Position numbers and translations under genes: made by a program
Assembly: GCA_025936205.1 (NCBI GenBank)
Contig: JAICTU010000443.1
Span: 1-7,729, forward strand
Direction of reading: 5' to 3'
From: Polyangiaceae bacterium
Lineage (GTDB): Bacteria; Myxococcota; Polyangia; Polyangiales; Polyangiaceae
Length of the DNA: 7,729 bases
Part shown: piece after piece, positions 6,650-7,729 of the stretch
Position numbering within the stretch: the stretch's first letter is position 1
Layout of the letters: the number at the start of each line of letters is the position of its first letter
The notes under the pieces: model-generated
Told to the model about the DNA's origin: nothing
Seen by the model: the letters and a program-made list of their open reading frames with translations, nothing else
Database searches by the model: none

Positions 6650-7347
6650 AGGCCCCACATAGCACGCCGGCATCTTTCCACCAGATCTGGAGCCGTCTGC
6701 ACTGGATCGCAAGCGGAGCCGGAGCGTCGAGATTCGTGACATCTCGGCACTTGGCCAAGGACGACGGCGGATGGCCCCCGAGATGAGCGCAGCGGCGACG
6801 GTGGATCACCCGAGCGCACGGCGTGCGGCGGCTATGGGCCGGCCCCTGAGAGATCCCCACGAAAAAAGGTCACGAGTCACGGCACTACGGCAGCAGCGTC
6901 TGCGCGCTGCGCCGATATGCGTTGGACGAACCCGCGCAACGGGAGGAGGCCCTCATTCTTGCGCGAAGTGAAGTTCCTCAGGGAACATGACATCTGCACA
7001 AAAAAGGGGGACTTCCGCGAGTGGTGAGAATCAGATGGGGCTCGGCTCCACAGGTCCTCCGGCGTCGCTAGGATATGCCCGCTGCCGCTCGCTCCAGCAC
7101 CAGGGGCGCCACGAGCGGGTGGCTGGGGTCCTCTGCGGCGCAGCGAACTTTGGGCCGGACCTCAACCTCACGGCACGTTCCGAAGCTTCGGGGCGCGCGG
7201 CGGCCTTGGACTGCCGCCAGCGTGGCACACGACTCCGCAGGGACGGCGTGAGCCAGCGGAAGCCGGAGCCGGCCTTGCGAGAGCGAGCCGCATTGCAGCC
7301 CCGCGTGATTCCGAGACGCCTCGGCCCGACGCGGCGCGCATGCGGAG

Positions 7348-7376
7348 GCGGACGGCGTCGTGCGGACGGCGTCGTG
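7348..7376. repeat. 14-bp tandem duplication
   Basis: GCGGACGGCGTCGT occurs at 7348-7361 and again exactly at 7362-7375, with one further base of a partial third copy before a different 14-bp repeat begins. It probably arose by replication slippage in non-coding DNA. Confidence 0.85.
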
Positions 7377-7404
7377 CCACGTGGGCGTGCCCACGTGGGC
7401 GTGC
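7377..7404. repeat. Second 14-bp tandem duplication with a CACGTG inverted repeat
   Basis: CCACGTGGGCGTGC occurs at 7377-7390 and exactly again at 7391-7404, starting where the previous repeat ends. The duplication creates an inverted repeat with 10-bp arms, CCACGTGGGC at 7377-7386 and GCCCACGTGG at 7389-7398, separated by GT. It also creates a perfect 12-bp palindrome, GCCCACGTGGGC, at 7389-7400. It could be a dyad binding site, but it is most simply explained as a by-product of duplicating a palindromic core. Confidence 0.85.
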
Positions 7405-7576
7405 TTACGGTCTTGACGGACACGGGGGCGTCGTCCGGAAGCGTCGGGCGCCGACTGAGCGCGATACTCGTCGAGGCTCCGCCTGGATTGCACCGCGAGA
7501 GAGACGGCCGCGAGAGTCGCAAAGCCCGATGAAAATGGCATGTGCGCGGTCGATTTCGCCGGCCGCATTTGCGCGA

Positions 7577-7609
7577 CTCGAGCGCTCGCGAGCGCCGATG
7601 GCGCTCGAG
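7577..7609. repeat. Nested palindrome cluster
   Basis: CTCGAGCGC at 7577-7585 and GCGCTCGAG at 7601-7609 form 9-bp arms around a 15-nt spacer. The left arm overlaps a perfect 14-bp palindrome, GCGCTCGCGAGCGC, at 7582-7595. A related imperfect palindrome, CGCTCGC T GCGAGCG, lies at 7679-7693. No T-tract follows, so a terminator is not indicated. No adjacent gene is visible inside the window. Confidence 0.6.
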
Positions 7610-7729
7610 GCGTGCGTTGCCCCGTCGCAAAGCCCGCCAGCAGAGCGCGCGAGCGCGTTCAGGGCAAAAACCGCGCGGCGCTCGCTGCGAGCGAATCTGC
7701 CGCGGCAATGCGAGCCCGGAAAATCGTCA

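Larger units (their letters stand above)
6650..7729. other. About 1.1 kb with no convincing gene
   Basis: The part nearest 6650 must hold the promoter of the 2TM-sppA operon, reading leftward, but I see no clear -35/-10 pair. Open frames in the rest (for example + strand 6987-7532 and - strand 7031-7708) are rich in Arg/Ala/Gly/Ser and show no domain, motif or membrane segment I recognise. They look like the long chance frames common in GC-rich DNA. No tRNA, rRNA or complete insertion sequence was found. Local structure consists of an A6G5 tract at 7000-7010 beside a small inverted repeat (GTTCC 6973-6977, GGAAC 6982-6986), two 14-bp tandem duplications at 7348-7404, and palindromes at 7577-7609 and near 7679-7693. 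Confidence 0.6.

Noticed and set aside
6681..6690. CCAGATCTGG palindrome upstream of the 2TM gene as an operator
   Set aside because: It is a single 10-bp palindrome with no second copy and no identifiable regulator, so it is too weak to report as a site.
6987..7532. A 181-residue + strand frame in the right-hand region
   Set aside because: No recognisable motif, strong Arg/Gly/Ser bias, repeated DNA inside it and no ribosome site. The overlapping 225-residue - strand frame is equally unconvincing.

Overview
This is a GC-rich chromosomal window. It most resembles a high-GC Gram-negative bacterium; Myxococcota or a related deltaproteobacterial lineage is a plausible guess from base composition and gene style, but no phylogenetic marker is present to prove it. 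The window has three parts: a sulfate-uptake operon on the + strand (1 to about 4325), a two-gene membrane/protease operon on the - strand (6649 down to 4284) that converges on it, and about 1.1 kb (6650-7729) in which I find no convincing gene.

The + strand genes are the classic SulT-type sulfate ABC transporter in the order sbp-cysT-cysW-cysA. The substrate-binding protein is cut by the left window edge but still shows a lipobox, so it is probably a lipoprotein rather than a free periplasmic protein. CysT and CysW are the two permeases, each with the EAA loop that docks on the ATPase. CysA has all the ATPase motifs and a C-terminal regulatory/TOBE-like region. Spacing is tight (63 bp with a possible hairpin, then 13 bp, then an ATGA overlap), so they are expected to be co-transcribed. 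A 91-residue single-pass membrane protein of unknown function follows cysA directly.

The most unusual feature is the cysA/small-gene junction. A 15-16 bp unit carrying both a stop codon (cysA's YVI-stop) and a start codon (MSS) is repeated four times in tandem at 4004-4065. The simplest reading is that an ancestral overlapping stop/start junction was duplicated, moving the two genes apart and leaving vestigial starts and stops between them.

On the - strand, a two-transmembrane-helix protein (2TM-domain-like, with a helical N-terminal region and a very charged tail) overlaps by ATGA with a long, two-domain (67K-type) SppA signal peptide peptidase, whose catalytic Lys and Ser are both visible. 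The 3' end of sppA overlaps the 3' end of the small + strand gene by 42 bp.

The right-hand end holds small repeats only: two back-to-back 14-bp tandem duplications with a CACGTG-centred inverted repeat, and a cluster of GCGCTCGCGAGCGC-type palindromes. I did not find a defence system, CRISPR array, complete mobile element, tRNA or rRNA. Apart from the duplicated junction and the unknown small protein, the window looks like ordinary chromosomal content.
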